DNA of 64,000 bases from Aselliscus stoliczkanus (taxonomy: Eukaryota; Chordata; Mammalia; Chiroptera; Hipposideridae), in assembly GCA_033961575.1 (NCBI GenBank), contig CM066734.1, positions 84,094,501 through 84,158,500 on the forward strand. Reading direction: 5' to 3'. Made by a program: the position numbers and the translations under genes. This document shows positions 47,403-60,099 of the stretch, piece after piece. The notes under the pieces are model-generated. The model saw nothing but the letters and a program-made list of their open reading frames with translations. It did no database searches and was not told the DNA's origin. Position 1 is the first letter of the stretch, and the number at the start of each line of letters is the position of its first letter.

Positions 47403-47614
47403 TGGTCAGCAAATCCCTTGGGATCTTTCCTGAATGCCTCACAGATTTCCTCATTAGTTGGCTCTATGTAAGTTGGAAATTCTTGTGGCTGGTGCTTCAG
47501 GGCAGCCATACAGAGTTTCTTTTCGAGGCCCTCTTTGGTGCAGCACTCAGAGGTTCCTGGGTGCACTGGAAATGGAGAGTCACTTTCACAGGACCTAGCA
47601 GACAAGGCTGAGGT
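47403..47614 (-). CDS. GC: GC exon 4: domain I, C-terminal half
   Basis: This is a 212-nt exon, the size of the homologous albumin-family exon. The acceptor is CATCCTAG and the donor is GTAAGCC. It encodes 70 full codons, with recognisable blocks SPFPVHPGTSECCTKEGLEK, LCMAALKHQPQEFPTY and ICEAFRKDPKGF, and ends two bases into a glutamine codon. It holds five cysteines. The first codon is Thr, in phase 0 after exon 3. Confidence 0.97.
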
Positions 47615-47744
47615 CTAGGATGAGAGAAGAAAACCAAGTAAACTCATATGTATACAAGTTTCCAGGCTTGTAGTTCTCCATTCATCAGTGTAACATCTTT
47701 AGTCTTAAATTTTAAAATTCTCGTTAGTAACAACTGTCTATATA

Positions 47745-47830
47745 AGGGGTCAGCAAACTTTTGAGATAGAACGTACACTGTACCCAAGGAGCCCTATGTG
47801 GCTCGCGAGCCACAGTTTGCCAACCCCTGG
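47745..47830. repeat. Short hAT-type palindromic element (GC intron 3)
   Basis: AGGGGTCAGCAAACTTTT at the left and CAGTTTGCCAACCCCTGG at the right are inverted copies about 85 bp apart, as in very short internally deleted hAT elements. Confidence 0.65.
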
Positions 47831-48224
47831 TCTATACCAAAGGTTTCATGAGATGATTTGTCAATGTGGCAGGTTGCGTAATAATAGTTATAGGAAAGGA
47901 CAAGGTCTTATTTATGTTAATAAATGATTTTGCTCAGAGTAGGATGAAAACAGAACATTCATTAATAGGTGGACTGTGTTTGATTGTAGCCATTAAAAGC
48001 TTTATCCTCTAGCTAAAGGCCTCCCCATGGGGGATATTAATGTCTTTGAGGATAAGGGAGGTCATTTCAAAAAGCTCAGATATGACCTCTTACCTGCTTT
48101 CTGCTGCAAATACTCCTGGTGAATGAGGACCTACCTCTGCCCTCCCCCTTTCCCTTGATTACAGGAGCAGACTCTTAACTCTTGTCTGCTTTAGTCTTCT
48201 CCATTGGTTTGCATTCTTTTACCT

Positions 48225-48400
48225 AGTGGTTCTTGAGTCTGCTTTTGCATCAGGATCTCTCATAGCGTGGATAAAAATAGAAATGCCTGGGCTGCACAAT
48301 GCAGAAATTCTGATTCAATAGGTCGAAGATGAAGCCTGACATTCTCTTTTTTCTCCAAAGCCCCAAAGCTTATTCTAACATTTAGCATGGGTTGAAAACC
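48225..48400 (-). repeat. MER5-like hAT-Charlie element (GC intron 3)
   Basis: CTAGTGGTTCTTGAGTCTGC, ATGCAGAAATTCTGATTCAA then TAGGTCGAAGATG and GGTTGAAAACCACTGGTAG are in the order of MER5-type elements. Confidence 0.65.
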
Positions 48401-49877
48401 ACTGGTAGAACTTAATCTACTGCATCAACACTAATACACTGATATATGTGGGCAGACTAAACCTATGGTAAGTGTACCACCAGCGTAATTGTAGTAACAA
48501 AACGTTCTTTTCGGAAAGAATTTAGAAAAAAAAATCTAGAATAGAAATAGTCATCGTGGAAAAAATTGTTTTGGGATTTACATGGGAAAAAGTACTTTTA
48601 CATTCTCACACTTATTTTTACTTGTTAGTTATCTTTTTAGGGGCAAACTTCTAAAGGTCTTTCTTATCAATGAAGAAAAACAACATGATGAATTAGTTAT
48701 ATAAACCAAAAGTAAACATCTTCTCATCTCCCGCATCTACTTTCATCAGATTCTCAGAACTTAGGAATTCTTAGGAACTCTCTTTTTTATCATTATCTCT
48801 CTTTTCAGTGAATGTCCTTTTCCTTTCCATTTCTTTCTCTGACAACTTCCCCATTTTACCATTTTTTTATTACCTCCTTTCAAATAAAAAAGACGTTTAA
48901 AAAGAAAAAGTGTCAACATATTAGAAATATGCTTTGAACTAGCAGGAGGAGGAAGTTGGTGTGTGAAAAATGTGAGTTCCAATTCTGATCTTTTATGATC
49001 TGTCTCTACAATCCTACAGCTTACCTCTGACCTATGGATTGGTTAGTAAATACAGGAAATAAAATAAAAATGTGTTCTGTTATTTTGATCATGATTGGTA
49101 GTTTGATGTTTGTTTATTTTAAGGTGGTTCAGAAGGTCAGGTTTGAAATGACAGTTGTTTATGAACTTAGTGATGGGAGAAAACGATTATAAAATGATTA
49201 GAAAGTAGGTAAGGATCAGATAAAGCAATTAATGAATAAGAATAATCATTGTATAGAATATATTCTGATCAGATCTTTGCGACACTATTTCTCCAGGGAG
49301 CAATTTGACTGCAGAGGCCTTTATCAAGATGCATCTAAATGTCATTTGCATCAGGCCTGATGACTACATTAGTAAATTGCTAGAAACACCTGTTTTTTCA
49401 CTTTTTTCAGCATTATTTCAGTCTATATTTTGAACCCTGTCATTGCAGCATTTTAATTTCTGCATATATACTTCAGAGGAGAAAATACAGAACCTGGTAG
49501 TATATATATGAAAACCTTTGTACCTCAAATGAATTTTGAAGCTAACGCTATATTGTTCTGGGGCAGTCAGTACCTGGCTTGGCATAGTAAAGGTATGGGT
49601 AGGCTTTTAAGATGCACAGAATACATTAGAATTATTTCAAGAGGTTTATGAGTTGATATATGCCCCTGTTTTCTCATTTGAACCTGTATGACTAATGAGC
49701 AAAATTGATTCATTATGCTAGAATAAACCTGTGCTCTAGGGATAATAGGCTTCATATTTCCCCCCAAATTGGAATAGGTTGAGTTGCTCTCTAGGATTTC
49801 CCCAAGCTATGGAATAAAGGGCTATCTTGGCTTCTTTCTATGGCCACCATAAACATGGCAAGGCCAAGTAAACTTAC

Positions 49878-50010
49878 CCTGTTGTCATAGCAGTCAGGGT
49901 CAGCCCCTTCAGCACAGCATGCTTCTGTCAAGGAGACAACTTCCTTCACAAGATGACTGACCTGTTCAAATGTGCCACTGGGAAATTTTCTGCTGTATAG
50001 GACCATCGAC
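49878..50010 (-). CDS. GC: GC exon 3: domain I, sterol-binding region
   Basis: This is a 133-nt exon with acceptor CCCCTCAG and donor GTAAGTTT. It encodes 44 residues after one split base, including VLYSRKFPSGTFEQV, LTEACCAEGADPDCY and the exon end YDNR. The Cys-Cys pair and the following Cys are the albumin-family disulfide pattern. In the human protein this segment lines the vitamin D-binding cleft, and most residues are identical here. The donor could be read one base earlier, but the GTAAGT choice keeps the phase-0 junction to exon 4. Confidence 0.97.
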
Positions 50011-50597
50011 CTGAGGGGAAATATAAAGTCAATATATTAATTAGAATTTAATTTTTTTCACACATGCACATGTTAAAATACAAAATGTGTTCAGTTTTTT
50101 AAAGGAACATTGCACACATTTTCTTGACTACTGAAAAGAATATAAGGCTGCTTTTTAAAATCAGTTCTTGTCAGAGGAAAGTTGATCTTGTAAAGCAGAA
50201 GTTGGACTTGAGGGTTCCATTGAACTAGCCTCATGTTCTTTCCTCTCTGAAGCCTCCCCAAATGAACCTGTTCTGTACCTTGTTGCCTTTGTTTGCCAGG
50301 CCTAGCATCTGCTATCTGCATTTTAATTTACCTTAAAAAACTGTGCATATTTATTCTCTTTCATCTCATTACTAAACATACCGGTAACAAATTCTTAGAC
50401 CATAATAATGACATTTCAACTGGAATCTTTGGATATCTTCCATTTGCCTGACATTTCTGCCCATATTGATCCTGGGTTCTTTTCTCTTAATTTTAGCAGA
50501 GATCAGTTCAGCCCTTCATGCTGAATTGAAGTTACCTCACACACATTTTTATTCAAGGTCAAGTAACCAAGAGAGTGAGTGAATACCTCTTACTTAC

Positions 50598-50667
50598 AAA
50601 GATGTGAAGTCATCTTTTCCCAGATTGGTGAGTTCCTTGCAGACTTTTTCTTTCTCATAATCTCGTC
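50598..50667 (-). CDS. GC: GC exon 2: start of mature vitamin D-binding protein
   Basis: This is a 70-nt exon with acceptor TTCCTAG before GACGAGATTATG and donor GTAAGTA after ATCTTT. It starts with the last two bases of a glycine codon begun in exon 1 and ends two bases into a leucine codon. It encodes RDYEKEKVCKELTNLGKDDF and then TS, matching the human N-terminal region just after the signal peptide. It carries the first cysteine of domain I. This region contributes to the vitamin D sterol pocket in the known structure of the family. Confidence 0.95.
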
Positions 50668-53513
50668 CTAGGAACCAAAAATAGAAAATTTTGTGTCTAT
50701 TCCCTTTTAGTGAATGTTACATTACATACATATGTATAAAGGAGTCCTTCACATGACTTATCTATGGTGAAAGTAGCATTTTTTTCAATAGCTATATACA
50801 ATTCCATTTTGGGGTGCCTTTCTAGCTGTTTTATCAAAACAGATCAGGATTTAATGGCATGTTATACATTTTAACGGACAGTAGGAAAAAAGAGTGAACT
50901 AACACTCAAAGTAGATCAGTCAAGCATCAGGACCTATTGATATGGCAATTATTCTCCTATGTCACATTGTTATAATAATGCTAAAATGGGACATTTTATC
51001 CCTCTCTTCTTTATCTCAGTTTTAACTAAGGCCTTGAAGGAAACAAGAACAAACAAGAAATGGAGAGTGTGTCCACATTCCAAAGTGAAGAGCTAGGCGC
51101 CACTAAGTGGGACCTTCCACGAGGTTTGTGAGAGTGAGTGTTGCCAAGCTTGCTCCATTACCCACCTCCTGACTCTATAAAGGAAAGCTAGGAATTCAGC
51201 TGAGGGAAGAGATGAAAATTAGGCAAAATGTTTTTCGGAGAAAGTTAGCAGTGTGGTGGGTTTGGAGGAATGGTAGGGAGCACTTCCCCTCACATCAAGA
51301 ATAGTGAGAGGGACTTCAAGGAAAACATTCAGCTCGTGATAGGTTTCCCTTAGAATTTGGGGTACAATGAAAGGTGTCTGATTCAGACTGGAGAAATCTA
51401 AAGAGTGAGAGGACTGATTCAGTGGCTTGAGGCAACAAAAAAGAAGGCTATGAATAGGAAGCTGTGCTGTGGCCTATGGACCTGATGTAGATAAAGCAGG
51501 AGAGAAAGCTGGCCTGGAGTTGTCTCAAATGTTCCCCCTCTCCCCTCTTTCTTCCTCTCCCTAAGTCTCCCCCTCACTTCCCTCTCCCTCCCCTTCAAAA
51601 AAGGATTATCTAAAGGACAGCAGGGTTGCCAACAGTGGGATACCACTATGCAGGGGCAGCCAGTTGAAAATCAGAGGACCAAAGGAAAATGTTAAGGGGC
51701 CAGCTGGATGGGAGAGATCCCCAGGGCTAATGGGAAAGGGGTCTTCAAAAAAGCCACAAACAGAAAATGTCAACATGGAACATCTGTCATAGCCAGAGGA
51801 TAAAACACTAGCTCACAGAGTTGCCTACTGAATTAGGTTTTCCTGTTGCTTACCTCTCCCGTTAGCTTCTTCCTTCCCTGTGTTTGAGGAGCCAAAAGTA
51901 GCCTAGAGAGTGGGATGAAGAGGAGAGGAAGCAGAGAAAAAGGGAGGAAGGTGTACGTGTCTGTTTCCCACCACAGGCAACAGGACTGAAACAGGCCCGA
52001 CCTGAGGCAGTAGCTTCAACTTTAAGCAAATTTACAAAGTTTTGACTATATAACATAAGCAGGTAGTCCCATGACTGTTATTAGGTGGTTATTTCAAGCT
52101 TCAGAAGGACCCGAGGACCTTTTGTTTGTGAAAAAGAAAAATCTACCCTTCAGTCCATTCATGTGACTGGGAAGATCTCTCTTGCACAGAAGGAGATGAG
52201 TTTTCTACTGTTTGTGAAACCCACTTGTTCAACACACCTATTACATACATAATGGGTGGACACATGGAAGGTGGTCAATGTTTTTCTTCCCTGATACATA
52301 TTGTATGCAAATAAACCTAGGAAAATTTTCTTTGGAAAACAAATAAATATCGTATAATTGGCTCAGTTTTTGTTCTGAGATAAGTGGTTTTAACTTTTAG
52401 TAACCTATCTTCCTGGCATCAACTATTTGAAAATCCATCCCAGGTGACAGCAGTTGCTATCATGCCTTTTTACCCCCAAATGTCCTCACCTCCCTAACAG
52501 TTACAGTTCTGTGGAAGAGGAGCCAGGGTAGGAAATTTTATTTTATGGTTTGGGATGCATGGTGATGGTGGTTGGATATAGGCTAGAGGGTTTTTCTTCT
52601 TCTTTAAAAAAAATTCTGTTTAGGATTTATTAGATTTAATGGTGAAAATGCCTGATACCGGTGAAAATTGCCTGTAGAGGACACTTTTGCACTCTGTATC
52701 TTTCAGGTGGAAAACTCAGGTGAGAAGAGTCAGAATTGAGGAACAAAGACATTCTTAAGCTATGTTTTGTAATAAGGGACCAACCCAAATACCATTAAAA
52801 TCGCATAGAAGAAACCACATGTCAAATCTCACATTATCTTGGAAACTAGGACAAACACAGTAGGATTGATAAAGTTGATAGTGGAGTACAAAAAGCCACT
52901 TGCAGCAAACCTGTTATATCTGAGAACCTTCACGTCTAGTACACACTTTCTGGAATTTATTGACTAGTTTACCAGATGGAATATTGTCTGTTTCAAAAGG
53001 TCAAAAGAAGGCAGAAAATTTCCATTAATCATTAATGGCGTTCTGTGGGATTGGTGATTAAGGCATAGAGGGGAAGAATTTAAGGAAGAGATGTCCCCTG
53101 TAATAAAGAGCTGTAACATTAGAATGTCGATAGAGCTATTTAATGTTGCTCTTAACTAGAGCTAGGAAAAATAGATTTTGGTTCAATGTGAGAACTCTAC
53201 TGTCATCATGGCTAAATAATAGCTGAAATAGCTGAAATGATGAACAGCTTGAAGCAGTGAGTTTGTTTTGTTACTGGAGATATTCAAATGGAGTTTAAAT
53301 AACCATATTTATTAAAGACTGCTGATTTTAGTACAAGATTGTATCTTCTTGAAATTTAAGGATTATAAAATAATCTCTTTTAGAAGTAGTAAGAAATTAT
53401 ATGGAATGTTTTTTCCCCAAAGCTTACTGTGTTTACAAAAAATAGCTCTAATAAGAACGTCTTTCTATTTTTAATGCATAGGAACTAGCTTTGTTTAAGA
53501 AAATCTCCTTATT

Positions 53514-53937
53514 GGGCCAGCCGAGTGGCACAGTCATTAAGAGCTGGTTTTTGGATGCCAGCGGCCCTGGTTCTGATCCCACATATGAGGGCCAGTGACA
53601 CTGCCCTCTACAGATAACAGCAGCTCCATCTGGAGCTGGGCTGCGAGCCCCGGCAATGGTGTTGGCTGCAGCCCCTGCTGCAGTGGGCTGCCATAGGCTA
53701 CAGTGAGTGGCCGGCAGCCAGCGTGCGCTGTCAGTAGCCTCGGTGAGCAACCAGCCAGAGGCCGGCGACCGATCTGCCTCATCCGGGAAGAGCGCAATGA
53801 CGATACCAACATGGGCCAGTGAAGCAACGTCCTCCACAACTAGACTGAAGAACAAAAAGAGAGCAACTTGTCTGTTCCCCTTCCCCAAATCCCCAACGTT
53901 GTCCCCCTCCCCCAAATCCCCAATAAAAAAGAAAAAA
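53514..53937 (+). repeat. Composite SINE, long type (424 bp), with intact target duplication
   Basis: GGGCCAGCCGAGTGGCACAG starts the tRNA-like head; after GACACTGCCCTC it continues with about 300 bp that match the copy at 39728, including TGAAGCAACGTCCTCCACAA and TTGTCTGTTCCCCTTCCCC. A 17-bp duplication, AAGAAAATCTCCTTATT and the same with one change, flanks it. It is younger than the copy in intron 9. Confidence 0.93.
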
Positions 53938-55074
53938 AAGAAAATCTCCCTATTAAAGTGCGGAGATTATTGTTTGTTAATACTTTTTATTGTAAGCATT
54001 CAATAACATTCAAAGTGAGAGCGTGTATACAAAGGGGGCACCTCTGATGATGGTTTTGAGAAGTATTTTGTTTCTAGCCTTCCAGGTTCAGGTTTCTCAC
54101 TTCACCAAAAAATTGGTTTTCATTCAGTGTGTTACAGGAATGTGTGAGTACATGTGAATGTGTGAAAATGGACACTACAGATTATCTCCTGTTAAATAGC
54201 TTTAATTAAATCAACTACTTGTGTTTACACAGGAGTACATTAGAATCCACAGGCATTATGTACAATGTTAGTTAGAATGCAAAATTATTAGAGAAAAGTG
54301 GAAAACTAGATTGACTATGCAAGACTTAAAATGGTTTGGGAACCATTTTTGCTGGAACATTCAGTCTTGGACATGACAGAAACAAGAAGGAAGCCCAAAA
54401 AGGAGGCACTGAGAAAGTTTAGAATTAAAATATAAGGGTAAAACTGCTCTTACAAAACTGACCTGTAGAGGAAGCTGTTGCACCATGTATTTTTCAGGTG
54501 GATTACTTGAAGTATATTTTTGATTTTAAAAGTTTCATTTATTCATTTATCCAAAGAGAGCATATACAGCTTACAAGACTAAGCAAATATGTTAATCATT
54601 TTCTCATCTTCCAAACAACAACAAATACTGAAGTTAATTTGCAGTCTGATTATTACAAATTGATTTCTCATTTCAAGGAATACTGCTTAATATTTTTTTC
54701 ATGCCAGTAGAGCTCGCTTTGAGTCATATAATTAAATCCTATCTTGAATGAATTGTAAAGGACATACTTTGTTCGTTAATGTCATGTGGTTATACAGAGG
54801 GTGGTCTGGACTTTGACATGGCCCCAGTAAACATTGCATAATCTTAGTTAGTGACACTGGTGAAATCCTTTTCACACAGTGACATCTCAACAGTAAATGT
54901 TTACAAATTTCATTAACAGAATTTTTGCTTTTTGTAATAGCATGTCTTATTTATATCTGTATTGTGAAACATTCTGATAAATCCTGTCTGATTCTGGGCT
55001 TTTGAAAACAAATTTGATTTACTTCCAGGAAATCTTTAGTGCTCCATGTAACTCACCTTTCCCAGCACAGCTGA

Positions 55075-55200
55075 CAATATTCACTCATACATGCATCATA
55101 CATACTCTGTGCCAGGCATTGGGTTCAGTATTGAATATAAGATGGAAAGCAAAATAGACATATCTCTGCCTTCATGAAACTTTCAGTCTAGTGGAGATAG
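55075..55200 (+). repeat. L2-like LINE fragment
   Basis: CTCTGTGCCAGGCATTGGGT, then CTGCCTTCATGAAACTTTCA and GTCTAGTGGAGATAGTC, resembles the 3' end of an L2-type ancient repeat. Confidence 0.5.
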
Positions 55201-57984
55201 TCAATAAGATACTCACTGTCTTGGTACAAACTTGATTAAAAAAGTATTTTGAATGCTTTAACTTTTGTTAGAATCTTTCTATAAAACCAATTTGGTCACC
55301 TAGAGAAGCTGTTTATATACCATTGAATTGGAAATATGCTTATAAGAATCCTAGGAACTGTCTTAAGCTATTTCCTATTTTCTGAAGAATCATGGGATTT
55401 TAGAGCTCTGTTGGAATTTTATAGTTTTGCAATTTTATTCCTTTGGCATTTTATTTCTGATAGGTTCATCTGTGTCAGAAAAAGTCAGTATATTTGTTTT
55501 TGCTTTTTTTTTTTAACTTTAACCTTTTAAGAATATGGTTTGCAGTGCTTATTCAAATAGGCTAGATATTGGTGATTTCAGAGTAGTGGTTTTACTTGAG
55601 AAATTAAACATTGCTTGGCTGGTTTAGGAAGCCAACCTGATTATTGGAGCTAAACAAAATGGTTGATCTAGAAACATTGTCAATGAAGAAGTGGCAATTG
55701 AATTAACATTTATTTCACTTCCAAGTATTTAAAAATGTTTCCTCTCCATTGATATTTTTAATCATATAAAGTGTTAATCTGGCTTTTCATGTAGATATTG
55801 ATGTATGTTAGGTGTGCAGTTTTCTGAGTGTGAGCCACAAGAAAGAAATTCAGTTCTTTCAATTACTAAACCTAGAGAGCTACATGACATCTCCATATTA
55901 ACAAGCATAGAAGAAATTAAAGGTAACTTTTAGGATGCCATCAGTGGAACAAATAGAGCTTCATTTCAAATCTTGAAAATCTGAAAACAGTAATAGATAT
56001 AGGGTCAATGGGTCCATTGCCCAGAAACTACAGTTGCAATATAGATGATCTGATAATCACTCAAACTAATGCCCTTGGGTTCTCCATGGGTGGTAGGCTA
56101 TACATATAGATGCTGCACTTACCAAAGTCCCACAGGAGGCATTCTTCCTCAGTACATCTCTCTTTCCACGTCCCCTTTCCTTCACAGGTTGGGCATCTCG
56201 TTATCTACAAATGCTTTTGCAGGGTTGAAAATAGGGGAACAAGTTTTCCTCTCCCACCTTTGGGATGGATGAGGGTGATGCCCTCTGAATCCTGACTCGG
56301 AAACTTAGAATGCATTGCAGGGTTTAGATTTTAAAGCAATATAAGACTAAATAATATCATGATAATGGTTCACATCTGAGTGCCAACAATTTGGCAGATA
56401 CTGTTCCAAATATTTTTACATATTATCTTAATCACAAAAATCCTATGAGATTTGTAGTTATCACAGCTCACCTCCCACATTTACTACATATTTTTGTGTG
56501 TCACTTTAAAAACTTCACCTCTATGTATAAATTGTTTCTATGGAAAATTGTGTTAACATCCAAATAATCAAACAATTAACTTTCTGAGCTTTTCATTTTA
56601 TCTGTGTTTGAGCATTATTCTATTGAAATTTAGTATTATTCTTTTTATGCTGTTAAAAGATTCTTTTTTATTTCTGCCCTTCTGAAGTCTTCATTTATTA
56701 CTACCAGTCCTGGAAACGTTCATTCTTCCTCTTCATGTTCTCTTTTTTAAAACACTTGCAAGTTTTGTTAAACCTTGCAAATAGGAAGGTGAGCAGTTTG
56801 GCTGAAAGTCTCAGTCCAGTGCTTTGGTCTCTGTAGAGACAGGGATATACAGTATACTGAATAGGTCTTTGCTAATAGATTTGAGAGAGCAACACAATAC
56901 TAATCATGTTCCCTTTAAGCAGAATTGTCGTATTTTCTATGAAAGTTCTTTCAATGTAAAGATCATATTGTTAGGTCCCGAGTGCATGGCACAATTCTGG
57001 ACAGACATGAGTATTCAAAAAGCCAATTCATTAAGCATTTATTATGAAATCTGAAGAAAGTATTATTCAATAAGGAATGGCAAAGTCATATTTCTGTATT
57101 GTATATCTTTGAGCTGATAAAACAGGAAGAGGTGATGATTCTGCCTCATTAGCTAACTGTGCACTCTATCTTTTAATTAAAATAATTCAGAAAATATTGG
57201 ACACGGTTGATTTTCTTTCACTGTTTCCTATCAATCCACACATTTCAATGGCTATTAAAACTACATAATTTCCGTATGCATAGTTAATCCAATGACAAGT
57301 CTATCATATTCATTTTTAATCACTATCTGTCTCTGTTATCATACATGGTTTCTGTCAAACAGTTCTCTTGAGCCTTTTAAATGCATTTTTAAGTCCAACA
57401 GATTACACCATAAATGGCATTATTTTGTATGTGGAAATTCCTTTTCAAAGGTTAGTGACCATCTTTTTTACTATAAAAACTATTTGTATAAACTTTTTAC
57501 AAGGCCAAAACAATTCTATGGTACATATTTGTTATGCTGAAGTACTAACAATGTTTTTTTAACAATGGAATGCAATTTTCTAATTATAAAATTCCAGGGA
57601 GAAAATGAAGATTCATTATTGGACACTATCCAAGACACCAAGGATAGCAAATCAAATGCCTTTAGGATGTAGGAACTGTGTAATTTAACATTTGATCCAA
57701 GTGAAGAAAGGAAAATATCCAATATTGATTCCATGGTTCTATTTGAATATGGATCAATCATAATTCAGCTCCAGGTCATTGTTGAAAAACTAGCCCTATT
57801 GCTACATCTTCTCATGCTTTTAGAGAAGGTAGAAATCTGGATTTTTACATGAAATCTTCAGATTTTAAAATGTTGACAACAAATCAAATTAAAATTTAAA
57901 GACAGCTTGCTGATCGAAACCATGAAGCCAAAGAAAATACCCATGGCTGCTTTATCATGATTATTTTATATTTTATCATGATTT

Positions 57985-58156
57985 AGGGATGAGATCCTGA
58001 ATCCAGACAACCTGGATTTGAATCCCTGCTAATAGTGAGACCAAGGGCAGGTTCTCTATCCTGTCTGTTCCTCCTCAGCCTTCTCATTTGTAAAATGGAG
58101 ACAATTGTATCTTGTAAGATTGTCCTGAAGATTAAATCAGTTAATATGAAGAGGTA
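57985..58156 (+). repeat. MIR SINE, left part (split by mariner derivative)
   Basis: CCTGGATTTGAATCCCTGCT, CCTTCTCATTTGTAAAATGG and GAAGATTAAATCAGTTAATA are consecutive MIR blocks. The consensus continues at 59051 (TGTAAAATGCTTAGAACAGT), beyond the inserted element. Confidence 0.85.
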
Positions 58157-59048
58157 TGATCAAAACACACAGCAAATGCTTAAATTAAAAACAAATTATA
58201 GTAAAAGACACATTGCCATTAATTCCCCTTTAAAATAGTCCCACTCACTTCAAACACACTTATCTCATCGTTCTTTCCACTTTCTGAAGCAGTTCTAGAA
58301 GTCCTCTTTTGTGACTGTCTTTAGTTGTATGGTCATGGCTGCCTTGATGTCCTGAATCGTTTTGACATTGGAGAAGAGCCAGAAGCTACACCGTGCCAGA
58401 TTTGGTGAATAAAGTGGATGAGGACACACTGTAACATTTTTATTTGACAGTAATTGCCATACCAGAAGCGATGTGTGACACGGAGCATTGTCATGATGGA
58501 GGATGATTTATGGCACACTTTAAAACACACCTTTTCTCAACAGAAGCTCACCACAACTGACTCCAGTAAACAAGTTGAAACTTGTCACACACTGTTAATA
58601 AGGTTCAACGTGCCACTTCCAGTATTGAAGATCCCTGCCTTTCCATTGGATGGCACTCGGCAGCAGCATTCACTGTTTTTTGTGATCACAACAGAAAGGC
58701 TCTATGTCACACATCGCTTCTAGTATGACAATTCCTGTCAAAAAAAAATTACAGTGTGTCCTAACCCTTATTCACTGGATCTGGCATGTGACTCCTGGCT
58801 CTTCCCCAAAGTCAAAATGACCATGAAAGGAAAACATTTTGAATGGAATTGATTTAGGACATTGAGGCAGCCATGACAGCGCAACTAAAGACACAAAGGA
58901 GGTCTTCCAGAACTGCTTCAGAAAGTGGCAAGAACCATGGGGATAAGTGTGTTCGAAGCAAGGGCAACTATTTTGAGGGGGATTAATGGCAATGTGTCTT
59001 TTACTGAAATAAATTTTTTATTTAAGTATTCGTCATATTGTTTGATCA
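58157..59048. mobile_element. Palindromic mariner-derived element (892 bp)
   Basis: The left arm (58157-58486) and right arm (58699-59048) are inverted copies of each other. For example AGAAGCGATGTGTGACA at 58463-58479 is mirrored by TGTCACACATCGCTTCT at 58706-58722. GGCAATGTGTCTTTTACT near 58988 is mirrored near 58205. Both arms encode the C-terminal part of a mariner transposase outward from the centre (YSPDLA-like, DI-AAMT, NCFRKW blocks), with stops. A spacer of about 210 bp separates them. It is inserted in a MIR at a TA (right copy now CA). No active gene remains. Confidence 0.85.
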
Positions 59049-59050
59049 CA

Positions 59051-59115
59051 TCTTGTATATGTAAAATGCTTAGAACAGTGCCTGCCCCCTCCACAGTAAA
59101 CAGCATATACTTGTC
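59051..59115 (+). repeat. MIR SINE, right part
   Basis: TGTAAAATGCTTAGAACAGT, GCCTGCCCCCTCCACAGTAA resume the MIR that stops at 58156. Confidence 0.8.
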
Positions 59116-60099
59116 AGCTATTATGATTAGTTAAATCAAGTCAGTGTGTGACTTTTTATACATTTACATGAGAAAAATCTCTATTGACCATATTCCAAGA
59201 GTAAGGTATCATGCAAAAGAAAACTCGAAAGCCACCAATAGTTAAAGGAAGTCTGAAAGTAGAGATAATGCCAATAGTGATCATTGTCATAGGAGAAATT
59301 GAAGCAAAGCATTATGAAATTTTAGAATGGGAAGAGGGCTTTTAGAAAGCTTCATAAAAGAAACTATTATTGGAGCTGGATCATGAATGATGGGAGGAAT
59401 TTCAACTGGAATAAGTGAATTAGAAGAGGAATTTTAAGTGGAGAAGACAATGTGAAGATATAATTGAAGTTGGAAAATCACAAGTCATTTCTAGAGGCTA
59501 ATGAGTAGTCAGATAAGGAAACTGGAGTATGGGACTTAAACATGGAAAGACTTATAATAAAAGTTTTACTTCTTTTTTTAAGGTGATAGGTTATCTATTG
59601 AAATATATTCAAGTAGGGGAATGACCAACTCAAGCTCTGTTCAAATAATAGAAATCTTGGATTTAAGATAAATGGTACCTTTTTCATAAGGCTGTTATAT
59701 GAAACAAGTTAATCTATATAAAAATGCTTAACACATCTCCTGCCTAACATGTGGTAAACAATAAATATTAGCAACTCTTTTCATAGTAAAACCCAGTGAT
59801 AAATATAGTATCAGGTTTTATATTCCCTTGTGATATGGATATATGATTCCCTCTAGTCCTGTCATGTGGCAGGCTAAATTATTTCTGGTCAGAGAAATAT
59901 GGAAAAGAAGGCAAAAATAGAAAACTCCCAGGGAGCACGAAAGTTAGTTAATATACACCCCAGTCACCTCCTGGCCAACTCTCTCCACTTCATTGGATCT
60001 GGCCAATAAAATGATAGTCTATCAACAATGAGATGCCTTGACTCAATGCTCCTTTTCTTCAGCAAGTCCCAGCTAGTCACAGGACCCAGAAACCTACCA

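Noticed and set aside
51840..51870. Minus-strand GGGAGAG followed by GTAAGCAAC, resembling the end of GC exon 1
   Set aside because: The upstream sequence does not encode a signal peptide in the needed frame and has no suitable start codon.
53448..53915. 155-codon minus-strand frame
   Set aside because: It is the antisense of the composite SINE at 53514-53937.
56715..56745. Minus-strand ATGAAGAGG, which would match the first three codons (Met-Lys-Arg) of GC exon 1
   Set aside because: The next codons are AAG AAT GAA and so on, with no leucine-rich signal peptide and no donor in the right phase. Chance match.
58454..58723. 89-codon plus-strand frame
   Set aside because: It crosses the palindromic mariner derivative against the transposase strand and shows no known domain.
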